Assembly (NCBI RefSeq): GCF_963674565.1
Contig: NZ_OY771430.1
Coordinates: forward strand, 4,836,001 to 4,900,000
Source: an uncultured Carboxylicivirga sp.
Lineage (GTDB): Bacteria; Bacteroidota; Bacteroidia; Bacteroidales; Marinilabiliaceae
Direction of reading: 5' to 3'
Length of the DNA: 64,000 bases
Below the pieces are notes generated by a model. That model saw nothing but the letters and a program-made list of their open reading frames with translations, made no database searches and was not told the DNA's origin. Positions within the stretch are counted from its first letter, which is position 1. Each line of letters begins with the position of its first letter. The translations under genes were made by a program, and so were the position numbers. This document shows, one piece after another, positions 1 through 9,022 of the stretch.

Positions 1-2751
1 GATAGATTGGCAGAATATCTAATGCTTGATACAGATGATTATCTCAACCTGAGACAATTCGTAGTGGATCATCCGTTGGGTGTCAATCATAAAGAAAATG
101 TGCTGCTTATCAGTGGTCAGCATGAGAAACCCGATGAACGAATAAAACATTTATATAATCCCAAACAGCAGGTTTTTGTATGGGTTTTGCATATCAGAGC
201 CACCAATCAATTTATTTTCCGTTATTCTGGAAACCGAAATTTATATTTGAATGGTCATAAGGTTGAGCAGAACAGAGCTACCGTTATTGCACCCGGATCG
301 GTAATCAAAACTTCCAGAATAGCACCTGTTTATTATGGTACCATAGCCGAAAAATTTATCGCAAGAGCCGATCGTGGCAGAATCGTTTATCGGGCCTTGG
401 ATATCTCATATAAATTCAATAACAATCATGTAGGCATTCATCCCTTTAGTTTTACAGGTCGCTCTGGCCAGTTGGTAGGTGTAATGGGAGGTAGTGGTAC
501 AGGTAAATCCACCTTGCTTAATGTATTGAATGGAAAACATCAATTAGCTACCGGTAAGATTACTATTAATGGTTATGATCTGCACAACGAACCTGAAGAA
601 CTTGCGGGTGTAATTGGCTATGTTCCACAGGATGACTTATTAAAAGAGGAATTGACAGTATTTGAAAACCTCTTTTATAATGCAAGGTTATGTTTCAGTC
701 ATTTTACCGAAGATGAAATAATTGAAGTGGTTGAAAGAGCTTTGCACGATTTTGATTTAGTGGAGGCTCGTGATCTTGTTGTGGGATCACCATTAAATAA
801 AATTCTCAGTGGTGGTCAACGAAAGCGTTTGAACATTGCTTTGGAGTTAATTCGTGAACCTTCTATTTTATTTGTTGACGAACCAACATCCGGTTTGTCT
901 TCGATGGACTCGGAGAAGGTAATGGTATTGTTAAAGCGTCAGACCCTGAAGGGAAGATTGGTTATCATTAATATTCATCAGCCAAGCAGCGATTTATATA
1001 AATTACTTGATAAGCTTTTAATTATTGATAAGGGTGGACGTATCATTTACAATGGTAATCCAACCAATGCCATCACTTATTTCAAGCAGATGGCTCATTA
1101 TGTGAACCCTGAGGAGAGTGAATGTTATGCCTGTGGAAATATTCATACCGAACAGCCGTTAAGAATTATTGAGGCTCGTATGGTTAATCCGAATGGTAAA
1201 TTAATTCGTAGAAGAAAAGTCTCGCCTGAAGAATGGTATAATCATTATCTTGAAAAATTCGAAAGTAAATTCGAGTGGAAAATAAAACCCGTTGCTGATA
1301 AAAAAGAAAAACTACCCCCTAACTTATATAATATTCCGGGGCGATTTGAACAGTTTAAGATCTATTTTAAACGCGATGTTTTATCAAAAATAAAGAATAA
1401 GCAATACATCTTTATTAATCTGCTCGAAGCGCCAATATTAGCTTTGATTCTTGGATTTTTTACCAAATATATCAGTGGTGAAGATGGAAACCTGAATGTC
1501 TATCTCTTCAGTAAAAATGTGAATTTACCAGCTTATCTGTTTATGTCGGTTGTAGTATCACTTTTTCTGGGTTTGACGGTTAGTGCAGAGGAGATATTTA
1601 AGGATAAAAGACTGCTTCAGCGTGAGGCATTTTTGAATTTGAGCAGGTCCAGTTTCTTAAATGCCAAGGTGGTCATCATGTTTATCATTTCTGCCATTCA
1701 ATCGTTGACTTTTGTGTTGATTGGGAATAATATACTTGAAATAGAAGGCCTTACTTTAAGCTATTGGTTTATTCTGTTTAGTACATCCTGTTTTGCCAAT
1801 ATGCTTGGATTAAATATAAGTAGTGGATTAAATTCTGTGGTTACCATATACATTCTCATACCATTAATTTTGGTTCCTCAGTTATTGTTTAGTGGTGTAA
1901 TTGTAGGGTTTGATAAGTTGCACCGAACAATAGCCTCTGAAGAATATGTTCCTCGAATTGGTGATATGATGACTTCCAGATGGGCCTATGAGGCCTTGGC
2001 AGTGAATCAGTATATGAACAATAATTACGAAAAACAATTTTTTAATATTGAAAAGGAAGTAAGTAATTTATCTTTCAAAGGAAATGTTCTTATACCTGAA
2101 TTGAAGGATATTAATACTCAATGTAAACAGTTTCTTGAGTCGCAAATTACAGAAGCTCTTGAAGGTAAATCTCAGCTTCTGATTTCGGAGATTATAAAGC
2201 TGTCAGAAAGTCCGGTTTCGCATTTTCCATCGCTATCTTATTTCATAAGTGGGAAAGTAAAATATTCAGAGGAAGTGCACGATCAGATAAACGACTATCT
2301 GGAGCAGGAAAAGAAAATTTATAATAGCCTGTATAAAGAAGCTAAAAAGGAAAAGGATCAGGAATATGAAGAGCAGATCGCTAAGTATGGATCAAAAGAG
2401 AAGTTTCTTGATTTTAAAAAGAAGTACCAAAACGAAGCTTTAGAGGAATTGGTTTTAAATAAGCGTGAACTGCAGCAAATTGAGATAACTGATCGATTAA
2501 TTATCAGAAAACGACATCCTGTTTTTAAAGAACCAGTTTCCAATTGGGGCCGGGCGCATTTTTATTCGGCCAGTAAACGTGTAATGGGAGTTAGCATAGC
2601 AACTCCATTTTTTAATACACTTGTGATTTGGCTTGGGATTGTAATTTTTTATTTCACACTCTACTTTGATGTCTTAAGAGGAATAATACAATACTTCGAA
2701 ACCTTCAAATTACGTAGACTTAACAAGCGTTTACAGAACATCAGACCATAA
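1..2751 (+). CDS. FHA-like/ABC-2 transporter, ATPase fused to permease (5' partial)
   Basis: The frame is open from the first base, so the N-terminus lies outside the window. The visible part has an FHA-like stretch (about residues 55-105, counted from base 7), then an ABC ATPase with Walker A GGSGTGKST near residue 161, signature LSGGQRKR and Walker B ILFVDEPTSGL. A linker with a CxxC pair follows, then an ABC-2-type membrane domain with hydrophobic segments and a long charged loop before the last helix. The layout resembles ABCG-type half transporters, which work as dimers. The substrate cannot be told. A TTG at base 7 could serve as a start, but the sequence upstream continues in frame, so I treat the gene as truncated. 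Confidence 0.85.
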   Translation, partial: DRLAEYLMLDTDDYLNLRQFVVDHPLGVNHKENVLLISGQHEKPDERIKHLYNPKQQVFVWVLHIRATNQFIFRYSGNRNLYLNGHKVEQNRATVIAPGSVIKTSRIAPVYYGTIAEKFIARADRGRIVYRALDISYKFNNNHVGIHPFSFTGRSGQLVGVMGGSGTGKSTLLNVLNGKHQLATGKITINGYDLHNEPEELAGVIGYVPQDDLLKEELTVFENLFYNARLCFSHFTEDEIIEVVERALHDFDLVEARDLVVGSPLNKILSGGQRKRLNIALELIREPSILFVDEPTSGLSSMDSEKVMVLLKRQTLKGRLVIINIHQPSSDLYKLLDKLLIIDKGGRIIYNGNPTNAITYFKQMAHYVNPEESECYACGNIHTEQPLRIIEARMVNPNGKLIRRRKVSPEEWYNHYLEKFESKFEWKIKPVADKKEKLPPNLYNIPGRFEQFKIYFKRDVLSKIKNKQYIFINLLEAPILALILGFFTKYISGEDGNLNVYLFSKNVNLPAYLFMSVVVSLFLGLTVSAEEIFKDKRLLQREAFLNLSRSSFLNAKVVIMFIISAIQSLTFVLIGNNILEIEGLTLSYWFILFSTSCFANMLGLNISSGLNSVVTIYILIPLILVPQLLFSGVIVGFDKLHRTIASEEYVPRIGDMMTSRWAYEALAVNQYMNNNYEKQFFNIEKEVSNLSFKGNVLIPELKDINTQCKQFLESQITEALEGKSQLLISEIIKLSESPVSHFPSLSYFISGKVKYSEEVHDQINDYLEQEKKIYNSLYKEAKKEKDQEYEEQIAKYGSKEKFLDFKKKYQNEALEELVLNKRELQQIEITDRLIIRKRHPVFKEPVSNWGRAHFYSASKRVMGVSIATPFFNTLVIWLGIVIFYFTLYFDVLRGIIQYFETFKLRRLNKRLQNIRP

Positions 2752-2765
2752 ATTTTTAAATATAA

Positions 2766-3401
2766 TTAAGGAGCAAGCCGATCAATTTTCCATGCATCGG
2801 CTTGTTTTGTATAAACAAACCGATCGTGAAGCCGGCTGGTTCTGCCTTGCCAGAACTCAATTTTATGAGGAGTCAAAATGTATCCGCCCCAGTGTTCAGG
2901 TCGTGGAATGGGTTGATTTTCGTATGTATTTTTGAGTTCGTTGTATTTATTTGTCAGGAAATCTTCTGAAATAACCTGACTTTGGGGAGAAACAATTGCT
3001 CCGATTTGGCTTTCTCTTGGACGCGATTGAAAATATTCGTCAGAGAGGTGCGTATCGATCTTTTCGATACTTCCACTAATTCTAACCTGGCGTTCCAATT
3101 CACCCCAGAAGAAATTAAGACAAGCTTTATTGTTTTTTGCCAATTCATTTCCTTTTTGACTGAGGTAGTTGGTGAAAAAAGTAAAACCCTTAAAACTGGC
3201 ATCCTTTAATAATACTATTCTCACATCAGGCATTCCTTCTTTATCAGCTGTGGCCAGGCTCATAGCATTGGGATGAAGACATTGACTTTCAATAGCCTCA
3301 TTCATCCATTTATGAAACTGTTCAAAAGGACTGTCATTAATGTCTTTTCTTTCGAGGGAGTTTTTTGTGTATTCATCTCTAATGTTTGCCAGTTTATTCA
3401 T
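2766..3401 (-). CDS. pdxH: pyridoxamine 5'-phosphate oxidase
   Basis: PdxH is the FMN enzyme that oxidises pyridoxine or pyridoxamine 5'-phosphate to pyridoxal 5'-phosphate, the last step of vitamin B6 synthesis and salvage. The N-terminal MNKLANIRDEY, the FMN-binding core, and the family C-terminus (GRTSRLHDRF, then WKIDRLAP) are all visible. I chose the ATG at 3401 (211 residues), which matches the usual family length of about 212. Two in-frame upstream ATGs would add up to 24 residues without similarity. It is convergent with the ABC transporter and divergent from the cobalamin adenosyltransferase. Confidence 0.93.
   Translation of the reverse strand: MNKLANIRDEYTKNSLERKDINDSPFEQFHKWMNEAIESQCLHPNAMSLATADKEGMPDVRIVLLKDASFKGFTFFTNYLSQKGNELAKNNKACLNFFWGELERQVRISGSIEKIDTHLSDEYFQSRPRESQIGAIVSPQSQVISEDFLTNKYNELKNTYENQPIPRPEHWGGYILTPHKIEFWQGRTSRLHDRFVYTKQADAWKIDRLAP
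2774..2808 (+). terminator. hairpin terminator of the ABC transporter, nested in the pdxH 3' end
   Basis: CAAGCCGAT at 2774-2782 pairs perfectly with ATCGGCTTG at 2796-2804 across a 13-base loop, and TTTT follows. It lies just past the ABC transporter stop, but inside the last codons of the convergent pdxH gene. Confidence 0.5.
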
Positions 3402-3527
3402 GCTCTTCAGTTTTTCTGATACCATAACAATGGCTTGTTGGATTTGTTGAAGTTTTAAAAAATTACTCAACATTTATTCAAATGGGTTGTTTGCATTGAC
3501 GAGGACTTTTGAAGAAATAATTACATT

Positions 3528-4100
3528 ATGAAGATATATACTAAAACAGGCGACAGAGGTCAGACAGGATTACTTGGAGGAGTAAGAGTAAGTAAAGATG
3601 ATATCAGGGTAGATACTTACGGAACCTTTGATGAGGTGAATTCATTCATCGGATTACTGCGAACCAGACTGGATTCGAATCACAGCTGGCAGGATAAGTT
3701 GCACCAAATACAGGTAGAGCTAATGAATACCATGTCGCATCTTGCAACTCCTGAGGAATTGAAAGGAAAAAATAAAATGCCTTTACCCGAAGGGATGGAT
3801 GTTTTTTGTGAGAAGTGGATTGATGAGATAGAGAATTCATTAAGTAGTAAATCTGATTATTTCATTTTGCCTGGTGGCAATGAGATTTCGGCTCTTTGTC
3901 ATGTTGTTCGAACTCAGTTGAGAAGAGGTGAACGTAAACTGATCGGTTTGCATAATCAACATAAAGTAGAGCGATCGATTCTATTATTCATAAATCGTTT
4001 ATCTGATTTGTTTTTCAGTCTTTCGCGCGCAGCACTCGAAGAGGCTAATTTACCTGAAGAAAGGTGGAGAGCCTTTATGTACAATCGCGAAGAGAAGTAA
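3528..4100 (+). CDS. ATP:cob(I)alamin adenosyltransferase, PduO type
   Basis: This enzyme transfers the adenosyl group of ATP to cob(I)alamin to make coenzyme B12. The N-terminal ATP-binding motif (KIYTKTGDRGQTGL) and the late motif with RRGERK, then a VERSILLFINRLSD-like helix and RAALEE, are diagnostic of the PduO family. The 190-residue length is normal for PduO proteins. The stop codon abuts the 3' end of the convergent DUF2752 gene. No other B12 gene is nearby, so the local context does not say which B12 enzyme it serves. Confidence 0.93.
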   Translation: MKIYTKTGDRGQTGLLGGVRVSKDDIRVDTYGTFDEVNSFIGLLRTRLDSNHSWQDKLHQIQVELMNTMSHLATPEELKGKNKMPLPEGMDVFCEKWIDEIENSLSSKSDYFILPGGNEISALCHVVRTQLRRGERKLIGLHNQHKVERSILLFINRLSDLFFSLSRAALEEANLPEERWRAFMYNREEK

Positions 4101-4511
4101 TCAGGAGTAATAACTGATAACAAATCGCAGCAGGTCTTTTAAATAGGGGCCGGCAAGTAATGTAACAGATGAAAGAGTGATAATAAAATCCCAGATAATA
4201 ATTGGTTTTCCACTAACAGCTTTAACAATAAGATAACCTCTCCATATTATCTGAAGAATTAAAAGCATAAGTAATCGGTAGGCATTGGGATTAGCTTCCA
4301 ATGCCTGCTCAAACTGACCGGTATAAAGCAGGTTCCATGCTCTGGATAGGCCGCAAGAAGGACACGGTTCGGAGGTTAGATGATTAAAAGGACAACTTAC
4401 TTCTGTTATGCCTTTGAAACTCAACAAGGGATATAACAAACCAATACTCAATCCAATCAGTAAAAAGAACTGAAAAAGTCTCCAATCTCCAATATTACTC
4501 CCTTTATTCAT
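4101..4511 (-). CDS. DUF2752 membrane protein
   Basis: This is a small membrane protein of 136 residues with about three hydrophobic helices. It carries the DUF2752 signature, a cysteine-rich loop of the form CPFNHLTSEPCPSCGLSR after the first helix. The function of the family is not established. The start overlaps the end of the upstream DUF4190 gene by eight bases, so the two are probably translationally coupled. This pairing is common in Bacteroidota, but its role is unknown. Confidence 0.75.
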   Translation of the reverse strand: MNKGSNIGDWRLFQFFLLIGLSIGLLYPLLSFKGITEVSCPFNHLTSEPCPSCGLSRAWNLLYTGQFEQALEANPNAYRLLMLLILQIIWRGYLIVKAVSGKPIIIWDFIITLSSVTLLAGPYLKDLLRFVISYYS

Positions 4512-5145
4512 TCTTTCTGACTTCGAGAGTTATAGAAAAATCTTCAATGAGCTCTTGCATTTCCTTTTCCAGTTTATCCAGTTCCTGCTCAAGTTCATCC
4601 AGTTCTTCTAAGGTCAATTCGTCTCGGGGAATCTTTATGGTGATTGTTTTGTTATTGGATTTAATAGCAATTGACCGAAATCCCTTTAATATTTCGGTAA
4701 CAATTTCTTTAGCAACTTCACCTGCAGCTTCGGCGTCTTCAGTTATCTGATCGATTTCTTCATCACTTAAGCTGTGTTCTTCTATTTTAATGTGAATGTT
4801 GGCATCTTTCAAATCCTTCTTGATGTCATCGATAATAAACTCAACATGTTCTTTAACGCGATCATCGGCATGTTCCGAAAGAGAGGAGATGATTCCGGTC
4901 CAGGCCCCGGCTATAAGCAATGAAGTTGTGCTCATCACAATACCAACGATGGCAATGCTTTTGGGGGTTCTGTGTTTTTCCTGTTGGGCTAAACCAATTA
5001 AGGCAAAAACCAATCCTAACAAAGCCGGTAAAAAAGCAATCATTCCAAAACAAGGAATTAAGGCAATAACGAAAGCCATAACGGAGAGGGCGAGTCCGGC
5101 GATGGATAGGGTGTTTGAAGATTTTGGGTAGTCAAAATTTTCCAT
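4504..5145 (-). CDS. DUF4190 membrane protein with acidic coiled-coil tail
   Basis: The N-terminal hundred residues hold two long hydrophobic hairpins typical of DUF4190 (SIAGLALSVMAFVIALIP, then FLPALLGLVFALIGLAQ, then a third helix). The rest is a soluble, highly charged domain. It ends in a coiled coil rich in Glu, Leu and Lys (about residues 165-205). The function is unknown. It is the first gene of a two-gene unit with the DUF2752 protein. A plausible but unproven role is membrane anchoring of a helical domain. Confidence 0.7.
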   Translation of the reverse strand: MENFDYPKSSNTLSIAGLALSVMAFVIALIPCFGMIAFLPALLGLVFALIGLAQQEKHRTPKSIAIVGIVMSTTSLLIAGAWTGIISSLSEHADDRVKEHVEFIIDDIKKDLKDANIHIKIEEHSLSDEEIDQITEDAEAAGEVAKEIVTEILKGFRSIAIKSNNKTITIKIPRDELTLEELDELEQELDKLEKEMQELIEDFSITLEVRKNE

Positions 5146-5310
5146 ATGTTACTATAATTGACGAATAAATTTAAGGAATTGCCAACTAAAATGAAAGAAT
5201 TATTATACCCCTTTCGTAACTCACCGCATTAAATTCGTAGTTGGCCGATTATTCGTTTTTTATAACGTAACAACCTGATATTTTAGTATAAACATTTAAA
5301 AAAAAATATC

Positions 5311-6033
5311 ATGAAAGATTTTAGTCATAGTGAACATCGAAAAAGCAGAAGCGGACATCGTGGTATGATAGGATTATTTTTTATCGCTATCGGTATAGTT
5401 TTATTATTAGGAACATTAGACATTTTGCCATATGAAATAAGCAGTGTGCTGTTTACATGGCCAATGATATTGGTTGCTTTTGGTTTGTTTAATTTGTTGA
5501 AAAAGGAATTTACTTCTGCAATAATTCTCTTATCGATTGGTGGGTTTTTTATTATTCCTGATTTATTTCCATTTGTTGATTTTCGAGATGTATTTAAGTT
5601 CTGGCCATTATTGTTGGTACTCATAGGAGTTAGCATTTATTTCAAACGAAAACCATTATTACCTCATAACCATATTACTTCAAATTCAGATGAAATTATT
5701 GATGAGGTGAATGTATTTGGAGGTGGAGTAAGTCAGATTGAGTCCAATAATTTTAAAGGTGGAAAAATAACGGCTGTATTCGGAGGAAGTGAAATAAATT
5801 TAGAAAGATGTCAGCTGTCTGATGAGGGTGCTGTACTTGAGATGGTAACCATATTTGGTGGTGCTAAGTTGATTGTACCTCGTGGATGGAATGTTAAAAC
5901 CGAGGTGGTTTCGATTTTTGGTGGTTTTGCTGATAAAAGAACCTATTATAATGAAACAGTATCAGATCCTTCAAAAACATTGTATATTAAAGGGGTTGCT
6001 ATTTTTGGTGGAGGTGAGTTGCGAAATTTCTAA
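5311..6033 (+). CDS. LiaF-like membrane protein
   Basis: The first 120 residues contain four closely spaced hydrophobic helices, as in the LiaI/LiaF transmembrane region. The C-terminal half is a beta-helix-like domain with repeated short strands ending in FGG (VFGGG, VFGGSE, IFGGAK, IFGGFA, IFGGGE). This is the pattern of the LiaF C-terminal, cell-wall-active-antibiotic-response family. In Firmicutes, LiaF restrains the LiaS kinase. Here the next two genes encode a histidine kinase and response regulator of a different (LytS/LytTR) class, so a comparable sensor-inhibitor role is inferred only from position. Confidence 0.8.
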   Translation: MKDFSHSEHRKSRSGHRGMIGLFFIAIGIVLLLGTLDILPYEISSVLFTWPMILVAFGLFNLLKKEFTSAIILLSIGGFFIIPDLFPFVDFRDVFKFWPLLLVLIGVSIYFKRKPLLPHNHITSNSDEIIDEVNVFGGGVSQIESNNFKGGKITAVFGGSEINLERCQLSDEGAVLEMVTIFGGAKLIVPRGWNVKTEVVSIFGGFADKRTYYNETVSDPSKTLYIKGVAIFGGGELRNF

Positions 6034-6096
6034 AATATTCATTTGAGTCTTAATGATGTTATCATTTAATTATCAATGTAAAATACAAATAAGCTG

Positions 6097-7155
6097 ATGA
6101 TCCATCCCATAGTTAGTCAATCAAGAATCTTTAAATTTTATACCATTGTCTGGGTATTAATTGCAGTGCTTCATTCTCTTGTTGATTATTTGATTTATGA
6201 CCTGAATCTGAAGTTAATTATTGCTGATGGCTTGGTGTTTAATAGTTTAATGTTCTTTATCGGTCTCAGCATCTGGTATCCTGTATTGTATATCGATAAA
6301 AACAAGGGGCAATGGAATACTTTTATGCAGTTTTTTATTGCAGGTATTGTAATTGTTGGAGTATGGTTGTTAATGGGTAAATTGATTTTGCAATTTACCT
6401 TTAATGAGGAGGAGTTGAACACCATTTTTAATCAGCGTACTTATATCATAAGAATAGTGGTTGGAGCCTTTCAATACCTGCTGTTTGTGCTGATTTATTA
6501 TATGTTTAAGTTCTACGAAGAGCTGGATGAGAAGAACAGAAGTCAGGAAAAATTGAATCGTTTGCTTCGCGAATCAGAACTGAAAGCATTAAAGTCCCAA
6601 TTGAATCCTCATTTCCTGTTTAACAGCCTTAATAGTATTAGTGCGCTTACCATTTCCAATTCAGATGATGCGAGGGAAATGATTAATAAGCTTTCTGAAT
6701 TTCTTCGTTATTCATTAAAGAAGAATGAAGAGAAAGTGCTTCCGCTCAAAGAGGAACTAAAAAATGTAGAAAGGTATCTTGAAATTGAAAAGGTGAGATT
6801 TGGAGACAGATTAACGAGTACATCAGATGTGCCTTCAACCTGTTACGATATGGTTTTGCCAGTCATGATTCTTCAGCCATTATACGAGAATGCAGTGAAG
6901 TATGGTGTTTATGAAAGTGTTGAACCTGTTGAGATTCGTACTTTCTGCAGATGTCTGGAAGGAGATCTTGAAATTAGTGTGGTTAATAATTTTGATGAAG
7001 AGGCTCTGAGAACCAAGAAAGGTGAAGGTGTAGGATTAGATAATGTAAGAGACCGTCTTCGATTGGTTTACGGTCGAACAGACTTATTGACAGTAAATAA
7101 AGAAAATGGTTATTTTGAAGTTTCACTCAGAATCCCACAGAAGAAATCAAAATAA
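6097..7155 (+). CDS. LytS/YehU-type sensor histidine kinase
   Basis: Four hydrophobic segments in residues 15-135 form a membrane sensor. A short coiled coil leads to the His-kinase domain with the phospho-acceptor His172 in QLNPHFLFNSLNS. The ATPase part shows an N box (LQPLYENAVKYG) and a G box (GEGVGLDNVRDRL). This is the LytS/YehU architecture, which phosphorylates LytTR-type regulators. The cognate regulator follows 12 bases downstream, and a LiaF-like gene lies immediately upstream. The signal is unknown; cell-envelope state is a reasonable guess from the neighbour. Confidence 0.92.
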   Translation: MIHPIVSQSRIFKFYTIVWVLIAVLHSLVDYLIYDLNLKLIIADGLVFNSLMFFIGLSIWYPVLYIDKNKGQWNTFMQFFIAGIVIVGVWLLMGKLILQFTFNEEELNTIFNQRTYIIRIVVGAFQYLLFVLIYYMFKFYEELDEKNRSQEKLNRLLRESELKALKSQLNPHFLFNSLNSISALTISNSDDAREMINKLSEFLRYSLKKNEEKVLPLKEELKNVERYLEIEKVRFGDRLTSTSDVPSTCYDMVLPVMILQPLYENAVKYGVYESVEPVEIRTFCRCLEGDLEISVVNNFDEEALRTKKGEGVGLDNVRDRLRLVYGRTDLLTVNKENGYFEVSLRIPQKKSK

Positions 7156-7167
7156 AAATGGTGTTTG

Positions 7168-7917
7168 ATGAATAATATTTATAGAGCTTTAATTGTAGAT
7201 GATGAACCATTGGCAAGGAATATCATTAAATCTTATCTCAAACCATGGGAAAATATTGAAGTGGTTGATGAGTGTTCTAATGGTTTTGAAGCATTAAAGT
7301 CAGTAAAGGAACATAAACCTGATTTGATGTTTCTGGATATTCAGATGCCAAAAGTGACAGGATTAGAGTTGATGGAAGTGATTGATGATCCTGTATTGGT
7401 TGTTTTTACAACAGCATATGATCAGTATGCCTTAAAAGCTTTTGAATTGAATGCGGTTGATTATTTGTTAAAACCTTTTAATGAGAAGCGTTTTGGAGAT
7501 GCTGTAAATAAGCTGATTCAAAAACTAGAGACAGGAGAGAAAAGTAATCAACAGCAAATTAATTCAATTCAGGAGCAATCGGAAGAGAAGCTCGAACGTA
7601 TTGTGGTTAAGAAAGGCAATAAACTGGAGGTGATTCCTCTGGAAGATATATTGTATATTGAAGCTCAGGATGATTATGTAATGATATATACATCAGATGC
7701 ACATTTTCTGAAAGCGAAAACCATGAAATATTTTGAGGATCACCTGCCACCGGAGAACTTTATACGTATACATCGAAGCTATGTGGTAAATGTTGAGAAG
7801 ATAAAGCAGCTGGAACCATACAATAAAGATACACAGCTCGCAGTAATCAGCAATGAATGTAAATTAAAGGTTAGTCGAACTGGTTATAAGAAGCTTAAAG
7901 AAATTCTGGATTTCTAG
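7168..7917 (+). CDS. LytTR-family response regulator
   Basis: An N-terminal receiver carries the acidic pair Asp11/Asp12 and phospho-acceptor Asp57 (FLDIQMP), with the conserved Thr (FTTAYD) and Lys (LLKPF). A LytTR DNA-binding domain of about 100 residues follows (VVKKGNKLEVIP, then IEAQDDYVMIY, then FIRIHRSYVVN). I start at the ATG at 7168 rather than the TTG one codon upstream, giving 249 residues. It forms an operon with the LytS-type kinase. The LytTR domain usually binds direct repeats upstream of targets; I did not find an obvious pair beside this operon. Confidence 0.92.
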   Translation: MNNIYRALIVDDEPLARNIIKSYLKPWENIEVVDECSNGFEALKSVKEHKPDLMFLDIQMPKVTGLELMEVIDDPVLVVFTTAYDQYALKAFELNAVDYLLKPFNEKRFGDAVNKLIQKLETGEKSNQQQINSIQEQSEEKLERIVVKKGNKLEVIPLEDILYIEAQDDYVMIYTSDAHFLKAKTMKYFEDHLPPENFIRIHRSYVVNVEKIKQLEPYNKDTQLAVISNECKLKVSRTGYKKLKEILDF

Positions 7918-7988
7918 TATTCCAGTTTCAAACCTCTTTTCTTTTATGCTTGCAGTTGTTTTTGTTATTTTTGTGCAAAACAAAAGAA

Positions 7989-8933
7989 GTGAAAGTCCAT
8001 TCTGATTTATCCACATTTAAAGCAACTAGGCCAGTTGTAACTATTGGTATGTTCGACGGAGTGCATACAGGGCATCGTAAGTTGCTGGCTCAGCTAGTTG
8101 AAAAAGCAAAGGTCGCAAAGGGTGAAGCAGTGGTAATTACTTTTTGGCCTCATCCAAGAATGGTATTAAACCAGGATAAAGAAAGTCTTCGCTTTTTAAC
8201 TTCACCCGAGGAACGCACTATTCTGTTTAGCCAGTTAGGGATAGATCACCTGCTTTTAATTCCGTTTACAAAGGAACTGGCGAATCTTACTTCCGAAGAA
8301 TTTATCAATGAGTTTTTGGTCCAGAAAATTGGGATATTTCACCTTTTAATGGGTTATAACCATCGTTTTGGAAAAGATCGCGAATCAAGATTTGAAAAAT
8401 ATACCGAATTAGCTGAGAAATATAACTTTGGTATTTCTCAGGTTGAGGCTGTTGAAACAGCAGGTTTAAAAACCAGTTCAACTGATATTCGTAATCATTT
8501 ATTGGATGGAAATATCGAAAAAGCCAACCAGATACTTGGTTATCCATATCTGTTAAGTGGTCGTGTGATGGGAGGTCAGCAGTTGGGAAGGCGGATTGGT
8601 TATCCTACAGCCAATATTGAAGTCAACGAATCGTTTAAACTAATACCGCCCGACGGTGTTTATGCTTGTTCGGTGCATGTTGAAGGTAAGCGATTTGGAG
8701 GAATGCTTAATATAGGTTTTCGTCCTACGGTCAATCATAACGTAGATCATCGCTCTCTGGAAGTGCATATTTTTGATTTTCATCGTGATATTTATTCTGA
8801 GGAGATTCAGATTGAATTTATTCAAAGGGTTCGTGATGAAATGAAGTTTGAAAATGTTGATGCCCTCATCAATCAGTTAAAAAAGGATGAACAAACCATC
8901 CGGTCAATTGTAAATAAAACGGAGACTTTATAA
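7989..8933 (+). CDS. ribF: bifunctional riboflavin kinase/FAD synthetase
   Basis: RibF phosphorylates riboflavin to FMN and adenylylates FMN to FAD. The N-terminal nucleotidyltransferase domain shows GMFDGVHTGHRKLL and GYNHRFGKDR. The C-terminal riboflavin kinase domain shows GGQQLGRRIGYPTANI, then the GVYAC and LNIGFRPT motifs. I chose GTG at 7989 (314 residues), because the upstream TTG-started extension is hydrophobic, lacks similarity and overlaps a promoter-like TATTTTTG at 7966-7973. No FMN riboswitch is visible upstream. Confidence 0.92.
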   Translation: MKVHSDLSTFKATRPVVTIGMFDGVHTGHRKLLAQLVEKAKVAKGEAVVITFWPHPRMVLNQDKESLRFLTSPEERTILFSQLGIDHLLLIPFTKELANLTSEEFINEFLVQKIGIFHLLMGYNHRFGKDRESRFEKYTELAEKYNFGISQVEAVETAGLKTSSTDIRNHLLDGNIEKANQILGYPYLLSGRVMGGQQLGRRIGYPTANIEVNESFKLIPPDGVYACSVHVEGKRFGGMLNIGFRPTVNHNVDHRSLEVHIFDFHRDIYSEEIQIEFIQRVRDEMKFENVDALINQLKKDEQTIRSIVNKTETL

Positions 8934-8995
8934 GAAGTAATATTGGCAAAAGACTTCTTAAAGTGTTTCTAAATAGTTAATTCGCAATTATTTTG

Positions 8996-9003
8996 TAATT
9001 TTG
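8996..9003 (+). promoter_or_regulatory. putative -7 element for ahcY
   Basis: TAATTTTG matches the Bacteroidota -7 consensus TAnnTTTG, 19 bases before the ahcY ATG. No convincing -33 TTTG sits 19-21 bases upstream, so this is only a partial match. Confidence 0.4.
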
Positions 9004-9022
9004 CAGTCCTAAAAATAGAAAG

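Noticed and set aside
7921..7988. N-terminal extension of RibF from a TTG at 7950
   Set aside because: The extra 13 residues have no similarity and overlap a promoter-like TATTTTTG; GTG at 7989 fits the family start.
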